Positions 11,701-18,714 of a DNA stretch of 64,000 nt are shown in pieces. A program made the position numbers and the translations under genes. The DNA is from Tetradesmus obliquus (taxonomy: Eukaryota; Chlorophyta; Chlorophyceae; Sphaeropleales; Scenedesmaceae). The stretch lies in contig CP126202.1 of NCBI GenBank assembly GCA_030272155.1, positions 2,232,001 through 2,296,000 of the forward strand, written 5' to 3'. The first letter of the stretch is position 1; each line of letters starts with the position of its first letter. The notes below the pieces were generated by a model. It ran no database searches. It worked only from the letters and a program-made list of their open reading frames with translations, and was not told where the DNA came from.

Positions 11701-12798
11701 GTGGCAGCCAGTGGTTGTGCGCAGCAGTGCTTGTACAGCTGAACAGTTCAGGGAGTGACGATGAGGCTATACAGCAAGTGTACTCGGCTCCTGTTACAGG
11801 TTCCTGCAGCGTGTGCCCATGTGTTGGGGCCGCAAACTTCACGATGTAACAATTTATACCGCTACACGGGCTGCTGCAGACTGCAATGCAGCACACAAAG
11901 CAGCACAGCATGTCAGAGGGGGAGGGGGTGGGCGTGGCTTTATCATATACATGCAGGCAGCAGAGGTGCTAGCGGAGAGTGTGAGCTGCTGACCTGCTTA
12001 CCTGCTGCTGCAGCAGTGGCGTGTAGGGTGGAAGGCATCAACGGTTGAATGCAAGGTGTTATGTTTGCGGCATAGGTCAAACACGGATGCAGGAAGTGTG
12101 TATGTACGTGTATGCTTGTGTATGAGGGGCCGGCCAGGCAGCACTGCAGATGTGCAGCTGACCCATTCGTAGGTGAAACCTGCCGGCTCTCTGAATGTGC
12201 AAGCTTGCATGTGCCAACCAAGCAGCACCACTGCTGCGCAGCCGCCCCAATCGGTACGTTCAAATACTCCGCGTGCGCTGCAGCAGCACCATGCATGCGC
12301 GTACCTGCAGGGATGCATTCTGCTGCTGATGTTGCCCCAGCAGCAGCTGTCGTGAAGCCGTCGCTGCACTTGCTGCAGGCCTGGGTGGTGTTGCCGGCAC
12401 TGAAAGATCCAAGCGGGCACCTGCACAATGCGCACAGAGGCAAGCATCATGCTTGGTCACAACCAGTCGGTGCCTGCACAGAGCTAATTGCACTGCAGAC
12501 AGGCCAACATTGCCATTGATACAGGGACACACATGTCAGAGACAGCATGGTTCACATCAGCTACGAAGGAGCTGCCTGCTGCCGCCCAGAAGGCCACTCA
12601 CTTCACGCATCTCCACACCGGCGGCGCAAAGGCGGAGGAGGGCACACCAAAGCCAGCGCTGCACACTGCAGCAGCAAAGACCAACAAAGGTCGCGGAGAA
12701 GGTCAGATGTGAGCATATAAATACGCGTGAGTTTGAATGGCAGCTACTGCACTGCGCGCCTGCAGACGCCACGAAAAAGAACAGCACTTGCTGCTGGC

Positions 12799-12841
<43 letters not shown>

Positions 12842-13516
12842 GCCGCTGGACCTGCTGCTGCTCTGCTTTTGCTGCTTGTTGATGCATGTGGCCATGCAAT
12901 GCAGCAGCTGCAATCAATCACATCACAAGGTGCGCAACGCTAAGCTCTGCGGTTCTGCTGCATTCTGACGCATCCACCACCTACCGTTGCAGACGCCGCT
13001 GCCGTTTGAAGACGTGGAGTAGCCTGGCCTGCACTGCTGGCACACGTTCCAACCGTTCCCTCCCACCGGGCAGGCCTCGCAGCGGCCGCCGACCAGCTGC
13101 TGGCCCTTCCAGCAGCAGGCACACCTCTCAGCTGTGTGGTTCCTATTCCAGCATGAATACATGCAGCCGGGGATCATCACAGAAGCCATGTTGCAGACCT
13201 CGGTTGAGTTGGCAGTGTTTGGAATGCGCACACAAGCACCGCCTTGCATTGGCGCTGCTGTGCTCCTGCGAGGTGCCTTGGGAGCAGGGCCCAGCACAGG
13301 TGCAGGGGCTGCTCTGGGGTGCCTCTGGAGGCTGTGCCGAGGCCTTGGGGTGTGTGTTGCTGCTGCTGCTGCTGCTGCTGCTGCAGAGGGAAGGTTGAGG
13401 GGTGTCTGGGGCTCCATCTGCAGTGGCTCACTGGCCAGCAGAGATCTGGATGCGCCAGCTGGCGGTGCCACAAAAATGGCGAGGATGAGTGTCGCAAGCA
13501 TGCAGGCCGCCTGCAT
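3545..13516 (-). CDS. Secreted Cys-rich mosaic protein with C-terminal NHL/SMP-30-like repeats, interrupted by a retroelement
   Basis: Seven exons are predicted: 13516-12981, 12420-12305, 11880-11867 joined across the mobile element to 7073-6911, 6479-6141, 5751-5560, 5208-4818 and 4353-3545. Exon 1 gives a signal peptide (hydrophobic LATLILAIFVAPP, then SRSLLA), a Pro/Ala linker and a Cys-rich module. Exon 2 is a GCC2/GCC3-like Cys module. Exons 3, 5 and 6 look like sushi/CCP-type Cys modules. Exon 4 is a Thr/Ser-rich beta-like domain. The last exon is an NHL beta-propeller segment. The junctions agree in phase: intron 1 is phase 2 and the other five are phase 1. The product is probably extracellular or cell-wall associated, but its ligand is unknown. 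Two lesions are visible: the retroelement in exon 3 and one extra base in a GGGG run at about 5104-5107 in exon 6. This copy may therefore be inactive. Confidence is high for the NHL exon and moderate for the full chain. Confidence 0.7.
4818..5208 (-). CDS. Sushi-like exon 6 with a single-base frameshift
   Basis: The module starts SCSGSPGPEW and ends PGAGCNG. The length is 391 bp, whereas phase 1 on both sides requires 390. The reading frame changes at a GGGG run (plus 5104-5107): upstream translation ends ACNSTQQG and downstream translation resumes VGFIAECTIGGWQ. Either this is a real lesion or an assembly indel. Confidence 0.6.
7078..7203 (+). repeat. Left terminal direct repeat (copy A1)
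   Basis: It begins TGTAGTGTGCTGTGGCG and matches 10946-11071 with two mismatches over about 124 bp. The two copies diverge after the GGCTGTTGGGT block. A full-length 5' LTR ending in CTACA is not present before gag. Confidence 0.85.
7395..9056 (+). CDS. gag: Retroelement Gag-like protein, 553 aa
   Basis: Translation starts at the ATG of MGDKYDGSTPVQNFVDRVQ. Residues 1-180 have the helical, Phe/Leu/Arg-rich pattern of retrotransposon Gag. Residues about 170-200 are a Gln/Arg coiled coil. Residues about 205-240 form an RGG/Gly-rich box that may replace the usual CCHC zinc knuckle, which I do not see. The rest is Ala/Ser/Gln/Gly low complexity with two tandem copies of a Ser/Ala/Pro-Gly block near 8341-8455. 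The stop at 9054-9056 lies inside the protease reading frame, which is open across it in the -1 frame. Confidence 0.8.
   Translation: MGDKYDGSTPVQNFVDRVQRAVQRMRANFYEFSDSDLASFIKGSLVTAQLDVWASGNDTLRDPASSAALLEELSRVLQPRTDLADLACQKALHQPADTAVGQFDELTGINKRYRVPQPSGEGVHGMIRCFPAQMQMRLPLLLTQLEVDRTKHSVQLLHAACVTYDSQEAQQREERQRQAQQQLILDLQEEVRQLRQQKQPRDAAGQADGGGRGGRGGRFGGGRGGGCDSGGGRGRGRGGRPAPAVDDEGDLGPLAEGSGGDGGMPHAAIAPVLMGATFRAQRYWSDGDSSDSGDEDQAAAAAALAATLMAGGVNSSGSSSAAAAPGSSGVAASLTSSGSSSAAAAPGSSGAAASLDDDDDGLRMMNAAVRQRRPRNAEAVGPADQQQQHNPGGALPARPQRQSAEQQALTHIQQVLAKALVPLNLQELATVCASERAAAFRRVLTTLYEELARPVSGAAWVDVLAAISAVDGLLHTALVQQSLTAAAAAAAGSSSSSCKQQQQQQAMPCLLGVGAMGRVLSAGLAFNVLQGPAAAAAAAASGSGGSSSGSSGW
9057..9600 (+). 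CDS. Retroelement aspartic protease-like domain, atypical active site
   Basis: The frame is open upstream of 9057 and overlaps the end of gag in the -1 frame, so a Gag-Pro product could arise by -1 frameshifting. The domain contains HLDYGCNGSCIS where retropepsins have D-[ST]-G, and later SLVLGNDFAFNYAART, matching the ILG-x-D-[FW] motif. The catalytic Asp is present but the following residue is Tyr instead of Thr or Ser, which may abolish activity. Domain similarity fades after about 9540, where RT would be expected. Confidence 0.65.
9535..10878 (+). CDS. Retroelement integrase (HHCC zinc finger and DDE core)
   Basis: The recognisable domain begins near 9585 (DTANPRMPDW). An HHCC finger follows (MHDALGH ... 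CCDNCQRRK), then the rve core with Asp in VHVDLCGP, Asp in TSDNGSEF and Glu in NGAVERVVKSF. A GMSPHQMVFGRQPRP stretch and a C-terminal SH3-like tail (GDWVLE ... KGPFLVVGF) are typical of Ty3/gypsy integrases. No chromodomain is visible. The frame differs from the protease frame, and the first codons (9535-9580) are out-of-frame protease sequence. The real junction is near 9580-9600. Many codons end in T, unlike gag. Confidence 0.85.
   Translation: MPPRRGGTPPPGERHRVLVPDTANPRMPDWLVVCVSRRGVSRWVTCPPVQYRWDIIRCMHDALGHAGVQQTCLYMQQYFHWRGLRSDVVSFVRCCDNCQRRKLAMPALPPLQPPVVHGPFEHVHVDLCGPLPAPVVSVHGRLSVPDKPLKAQVVIMVDYFTKAAEFAIVYDKSAAAVAKAFYYSWVCRYFVPAYVTSDNGSEFDSEFVHLLARLGVQHIHTTAAHPASNGAVERVVKSFKTMLSTHINAHPQHWVQSLPVIRMHYWARVHAALGMSPHQMVFGRQPRPALPLSNDLLLAAAQAGSQGPCGLPPVVAVVPDACLSPFEHVATLQQQLLGQDAAVVDRIRLQFYKNARQWPLRHDARKGRLCSEPLQLGDWVLEIISGPVPVLQDQVKGPFLVVGFRGDDQQIAVLSTGGTAFKDPVIFKRHVSNLARYYSKQQLQRAR
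10923..10942 (+). repeat. 20-bp repeat B1 next to the right terminal repeat
   Basis: The sequence taacaatttataccgctaca recurs at 11847-11866 as the last 20 bp of the element. B1 is followed by TTA and then by the TGTAG start of the second terminal repeat, so it resembles an LTR-LTR junction. Confidence 0.8.
10946..11866 (+). repeat. Right terminal region (A2 plus tail ending in B2)
   Basis: If the termini are TGTAG and CTACA, this 921-bp block is the best candidate for a complete 3' LTR. Only its first 126 bp have a counterpart at the left end. The middle holds degenerate repeats (gcacatggt-cggcggt near 11440 and 11485) and no coding sequence. Confidence 0.6.
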
Positions 13517-15972
13517 ACAGTTTGAAACGCAGCAGGATTTGTCACAGGCTGCATGATCCTGACCTGCAGGCTGCCAGGTAGCTATAGCTTGCAGGAACCA
13601 GCCGCACCATGGCATGATGCTGTGGCGGGGCCAGCACAAGCGGACATGACATGCCGACATGGTGCTGCATTGCATGAAGGCAAGAGGCTCCTAGGAGCCA
13701 GGCCTGTTGGTGATCACGTCCTGCCAGTGGCACAATGGCATGTCACGCTCAAGCAGCCTGGGCCCGCTGCTGCTTGCGCAGCGCTGCAGCAGTGCCCGCA
13801 CAGCAACATCTCACCAGGTTGAATGGCTTGCTGCAGCGGTGCCCACTCACCAATGGTTTGGCCGTGCCCGCTGTTGAAAGCAGGGGTGTCACTCGGGGCA
13901 TGGTGCCTGAGCAGCAGCAGTGCTGCGGCTTGCCGTCTGTGAGTGGGCTAGATGACTGGGATTCGTAGCGGGCTCAGGCAGGAACGTTTCACCTGCAGTG
14001 CAGACACAAAACACACATCAGAAGCCACAGTCATTTCTGTGGCGGTTGCCTCGCATTGCTCCTGCACACAACTTGTCACTGAACGCTGCGGCCCGCAGGC
14101 TGCAGGCCTGCAGTGTAACAGAGAGTCCTAGGACTGCATGCTGCAGTGCAGCAGAGAGTCGCTGTAAAACGTGCTGTGTGCATGTCAACATCTGCTTCGC
14201 AAGCATATGCTCTGTATTGTGAACAACACTGTAATAGGAAATCTGCTGCACACACAGCACAGCCTGTCCTCAGGCTGCAGGCTGCAGCTGCTGAGTTCCG
14301 GAAACTGCTGCTACAGCTTGTGTCGGAGATCGAGGTGGCAGCTGCTGCACGCTTGCTCTTATGATATCGTAGAGCTAAAAGTCGAACCCAGGCAGCCCTG
14401 GCGCTTCGTTTTAGGAGCAAGCGAGCAGATCCGACACCTCGATCTCAGGCACAAGCTGTGACAGCAGACATGTTAAAGGCCTAAACATGTATTTCATGCA
14501 CTCTGATAATGCTGGTGCACAAAGCAAGCTGTAGGCTGCACGTTGCGTGCGCCCGGATCGTTCTGCACTCACTTGCTGGTGGCTTGTGAGGTTATCCCTA
14601 ACAGAAACAGGCTGTCTATAACATACTTTAAGAAAGTTGGCAGTTAAGTTGCGGTAAGGATCTATGGCACAAGACGAAACCATGCCGCTCGCCGCGAGCT
14701 TCTCTGTCAAGTCATCTTGGTGACGTTCCCATCGTCTCGGAAACGACATCTCTACAATATTAGGCATAAATGAAACATTCGATACGAATATTATGAAGCT
14801 AAAGACAAAATCAGTAGATACCTGCCGCACAGGATGCCCTTGCTCGGGTGATAGCGCCAGCATGTCAACTTGTTGACAAAACTTCATGAGTCATTGTGGG
14901 CAGGCACTTGAAGACATTAAAAATTAAAGCTCAATTAATCAAACTGTCTTGGAACCATGGCTCCGTAACATCCCCGTAATATCCCCCAGCCCGTGAAATT
15001 ACCAGCCGGTGTGTTACGAACATGTGCGATTCTTGCTGCTTATCCTAAAACAGTAATAGTATCATGTTAAAATTATTATAAAACCATTGCCTTAGGCGCA
15101 CTGACGCACAGTATGCATCGCACACTGGGCTGTCACCGTGACAGAAGAACTTGAAGTGACTTTCAGACCACCGTGGTCTGTGACTGCCACGATGTTTGAA
15201 CAAGTGCTGGGGGCATGATCTGTGTAAAATTCCAGTGCTTTGTCTTCTCGCCGGAAATGCCGCAGATGTAGCAGACTTAGACTTAGACGTAACTTGGCAA
15301 GTGCAGCTCATGAGCTGATCAGCGCTGCTAGCAGTGGATCCACTTTAGAGTCCGGACTGGCTGCAGCCCAGAAGGGGGTCCACCTAATGCGAAGATGGAC
15401 AGTCTAATGCGTCCATCGCCAACCTTCAAATTGATGAACTTCACTGTTACACTGATGGACCAGCAAAAAGCATGTGCCGATCGCTGAAAGCATGCAGTAG
15501 CAAATCAGTCAATGAGGCAATCAAAACCTGACAATAATGAGATACAACTTGCACTTTGCGAATGTCTTTGCTTGACACCAAATGTAACAAGCATTTTTAG
15601 ACTTACGCCCTCAACTTGCATATGCGCGCTGAAGAACCTGCAACACTGTAAGGTGGCACCTTACGCGCAGTGCGCAGCACCTACAGATCAACAACGTTGC
15701 GTAGCAGCTGCAAACCATGAGGCTGGCGCTGCACACCATGGGCTCACATGAGCTTGCTTGCATGCGTCGACTTGACTAGTACAATGTGCTTGGCAAGCAT
15801 GCAGCTCACTGGAACACTCTGCTGGCATGAAACAATGTGAGGTAGCCTGCTGACATGTTGATCGCACCACCCAACCAACACACTATCCACAAAAGGCTAA
15901 GCAAGGCATATGACTAGGGCATACGGGCAGGGCACATGACAGAGCCTGCACCCAGTGCTGATGCTGCTGCCT
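13517..15972. other. Intergenic region with a large palindrome
   Basis: This lies upstream of the mosaic gene and downstream of the coiled-coil gene. Open frames are short and lack domain signatures. About 14600-15350 is relatively AT-rich and contains no coding signal I can support. The main feature is the palindrome at 14305-14467. Confidence 0.5.
14305..14467. repeat. 163-bp imperfect palindrome / foldback hairpin
   Basis: The left arm (from ctgctgctacagcttgtg) pairs with the right arm (ending cacaagctgtgacagcag) over roughly 57 bp. The pairing includes gagatcgaggtg with cacctcgatctc and cgcttgctc with gagcaagcg. An inner stem, cgaacccagg against ccctggcgcttcg, extends it to the apex. The left arm has an unpaired insert of about 12 nt (tgatatcgtaga). 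It could be a foldback or MITE-like element, or the precursor of a small RNA. I see no terminase-type target duplication and no coding capacity. Confidence 0.75.
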
Positions 15973-18480
15973 CTAGTTGCTTCCATCGGCAGCCAACTCT
16001 GCTTCCACCATGACAAAAGCCTCGCCGTCACTGCTGCTCCTTCTGCCCTCACTGCCATCATCAGACTGCTGCTCCTCCTCAGACTGCTGCTGCTCATACA
16101 TGCCAGCCACTGGCACACCAGCAGCAGCAGCAGCAGCAGGGGAGCCCGGCTCTGGTGACGCCAGGGCCTCCCTCATTAGCTCCACCACCCCTTCACGCAG
16201 CGCACGCCGCATCTGGCCCTGCACTGCCAGCAGCACCTCCTGCGGCAGCGCTGCCACACTGTCTGTAGCTGCTTGCAGCTGCAGCCTGGCAGCATGCAGC
16301 TCGCACCTGCAGGGCAGCATGAAAGCACCAGCAGCATTAACACGAGTGACAGCAGGGGCAACGAGGGCAGCAGCAGCAGCAGCAGCAGCAGCGGCAGCAG
16401 CAGCAGCAGTACCTCTTGCGGCAGCGCAGCGACGCTGTTAATGGCTGCATGAAGCTGCAGTCTGGCAGAATGCAGCTCGTGCCTGCAGGAGAAGCACACG
16501 CGTCAACAAAAGCAATGTGAGTAAGACGACAGAAGAGGAAGCAGCAGGTCTTGTGGCAGCGCAGCCACGCTGTTAATGACTGCTTGCAGCTGCAGCCTAG
16601 CTGCATGCAGCTCGCGCCTGCAGGACAGCACAAAACAGGAGACACATGTGCCAGTACGATGCAGCAGCGCAGCCACACTTGCAAGTCGGCCTCCGCCTGC
16701 AGGAGAGCACTGTGCCAATCGAGCCTGCAAGGCAGCACAAATAAAACAGCGGGTGACACACGCAGCAACAGTACAATGCGCTCAGCACAGTGACACAGCC
16801 TCTCACCTGCTCTCCTGCAGCTCCTGCTGCAGCTGATGCAGCTGCTCCTGTGCTGCCCTGCGCTCCACTGCCCTGAAGATGTCTGCAGTTAGGGCCTTCA
16901 CAGCCAGCTGCACCTGTGCATCTGCAAGTGCTGCTTCTGTGGCTGACAATGCAGCCTGGCTGGACTGCAGCTGCGCACGCAGCACAGGCAGTGCAGCAGC
17001 GGCAGCTGCAGCAGGGGTGGTGGCCAGCTCATGCTGAGCAGCAGCACCCCTTGCTGACACACGTGGCGTTGCACTGCTGCTGCTGCTGCCAGGGCTTGCA
17101 GCAGCAACATCTGCAGCTGCATTGCGGGGTGTTCCAACATTGGCCCAAGGATCAAACACAGGAGCTGCACCACCAGCAGCATCGACACCTCCAGCCCTGC
17201 TGCTGCTGCTGCTGCTGCTGCCAAAGCCCTCAGCAGGTGGTGGCACAAAGCCAGGCAGTACTCCCGCAAGGCTCTGCAGGGCCTGGTTTGCTGCTGCTGC
17301 CTGGCCATCAGCAAAAGCAGCAGCGCGGCCTGCCTGCCTGTGCGCACAGCGCTGCGCAGAGGCCGCTGCGGTCTGCACCGATGCCTCTACTGCGGCGGCC
17401 AGTGCGTCTGTGATGGTGGAGAATCGCTCTGCTTGGCGCTGTGCTGAGTAGGCTGCGTGGGTGGCAGCCACGTGGGCACTTTCTGCCACATGCACTGACA
17501 GGTCATCTGCAGCGGGTGTTGTGAGGTGAGTGTAGCGGAAGTGTGGTTGTTGGTGATGATAGGTGCGACGTATGGCAGGCTGTCGTTAAGGGAAACCAAA
17601 GAGCCGGTTTGATTGGCGACAGCTGCATGTCATGCAGGCAAGCCAGTGCATATGTGTGCTGCAAGGCAAGACATTCGCTGCGCATGGAACAGCGCCAAGG
17701 CATGCAGCAGTGTGTGTAGGTGCTTGCATGCATGCCTGGCCTACCTGTGTAGAATGCAGCACTGCGTGCAGCATGTCGTGCCAGCAGTGTGGCGGTTGAG
17801 CCATGCTCATCAAACAGCCTGGCACATTGACCCAGCGCAGTGGCAGCAACCTGTCCTGCAGCAGCAAGTGCCAGTGCAGGCACCACCTGCGCAACATGCG
17901 CGTGAATTGGACACGCAGCAGCATTAGCAGCAGGCAGCAGCAGTAGCAGCAGCAGCAGCGGCAGGTGCAGGGCAGGTGCATCACAAGCTTGGCAGGTGCT
18001 GACTCCCTAGGTACAGACATGTGCAGAGCAGCGGCCGAGGCACGGCTGCATCCATTTGCTGGCCAGACACAGCGACGTCCAAGGAGTGTGCACGCACAGG
18101 AGCTGTGCATGCGCCCATCGATCACCTGCATGACATCTCTGAAGGTTGTGCCGTCCATGGTAAACAGTAGGAAGCAAAGATCGTTCAGGGGGTCGAGCGA
18201 GAAGCGCGGGTCAGCACGGATCAGCACAGGACTACGGCGTGCTTTAAAGGCCAAGGCAGAGAAGGTTGGGCCCAAAAGATTACTGTGCAGCAGCTAGTGT
18301 CAAACACCTCCCAAAACTTCTCATCAATTCGTAAATGGATGTTGATCACGAACATGAAAGGCGTCGAACAAATGGGTCGTCATGTGATTTGGTTCGAACC
18401 TCCCGACCAGTAGGGTTCCTGTGTTTCGCTCGCCGAGGTCGCAGAGTGCCCAACGTCAGCCATGGTACACATTTGTATTG
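15973..18480 (-). CDS. Ala/Gln-rich coiled-coil protein, uncharacterised
   Basis: Supported exons are about 18280-18126, 17886-17745, 17506-16807 and 16306-15973, and they close in phase (0, 1, 2). The first block reads SPVLIRADPRFSLDPLNDL then FLLFTMDGTTFRDVMQ. Later exons contain LARLFDEHGSTATLLARHAA-like helices, an Ala/Gln coiled coil and a C-terminal helix (RLQLQAATDSVAALPQEVLL). An acidic Ser/Glu tail ends in EAELAADGSN. The 5' end is unresolved: a good ATG (MADVGHSATSASETQEPYW) lies at about 18465, but I could not join it in phase with confidence. I do not recognise the family. The start region faces the kinase gene head-to-head. Confidence 0.6.
16410..16770 (-). repeat. Three echoes of the final exon head
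   Basis: Copies near 16440-16486, 16555-16620 and 16690-16730 (minus) repeat the start of the final exon: an acceptor (ctgcag or ttgcag), one leading base, then a sequence like xGAGCTGCATxCxGCCAGxCT. The first two encode RRELHAARLQLQAVINSVAALPQ and RHELHSARLQLHAAINSVAALPQ in the same frame as the real exon. The third is more diverged. Donors do not keep the phase, so these are probably intronic relics. Confidence 0.75.
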
Positions 18481-18714
18481 ACGCATGTGCGGTTTGGGCA
18501 ATAGACACCGCCAGCACAGGCCACACACGTTCCTTGCACCTTGGCCAATTTGCAGCTTCGTTTCTGCACTGAAGAAACGTCTGAAAACAATTTTGTTCAG
18601 CTAATAAAACAATGGTATCAGCACGAGCTATGATGCTGCCCCTTGGGTGAGCTGAGCAGCGTACTGCAGTAACGCGTACTGCCAGGGTCAACTGGGCGCT
18701 CGAAAGAAGCCAGA
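18481..18714. promoter_or_regulatory. Candidate shared divergent promoter
   Basis: About 230 bp separate the probable 5' end of the minus-strand coiled-coil gene from the kinase ATG at 18715. No TATA box is obvious. The assignment rests only on head-to-head geometry. Confidence 0.35.

Larger units (their letters stand above)
7078..11866 (+). mobile_element. Non-autonomous LTR-type (Ty3/gypsy-like) retroelement, gag-PR-INT without RT/RNase H
   Basis: The element is about 4.79 kb with short inverted ends TGTAG...CTACA and a 4-bp target duplication. A roughly 126-bp sequence at its left end (7078-7203) recurs at 10946-11071 with two substitutions. A 20-bp sequence occurs just before the second copy (10923-10942) and again at the extreme right end (11847-11866). 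Three coding blocks occur in the order gag, protease, integrase. No reverse transcriptase or RNase H sequence lies between protease and integrase. Gag and protease use mostly C-ending codons, while integrase uses many T-ending codons, so the coding part may be a fusion of two elements. The 11072-11846 tail is noncoding, with an 11-base poly-G run at 11227. The element is inserted antisense in exon 3 of the mosaic protein gene. Confidence 0.85.
7074..11870. other. 4-bp target-site duplication CGGG flanking the retroelement
   Basis: CGGG lies at 7074-7077 directly before TGTAG. The same CGGG lies at 11867-11870 directly after CTACA. With TG...CA termini this fits integrase-mediated insertion. 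Removing the element and one copy restores an in-phase exon of the minus-strand mosaic gene. Confidence 0.7.

Noticed and set aside
7078-11866. DIRS-type tyrosine-recombinase retroelement
   Set aside because: The split-repeat layout is similar, but the enzyme is a DDE integrase with an HHCC finger and there is a target duplication.
12800-12860. Plus-strand coding Leu-rich exon in the CTG run
   Set aside because: It lies in intron 1 of the minus-strand mosaic gene and shows no domain or phase support. It is noted as an exception to the CTG-acceptor rule.
14340-14433. tRNA-like T-loop (gggttcgac on the minus strand)
   Set aside because: No A box, no acceptor stem and no cloverleaf. The motif belongs to the apex of the 163-bp palindrome.
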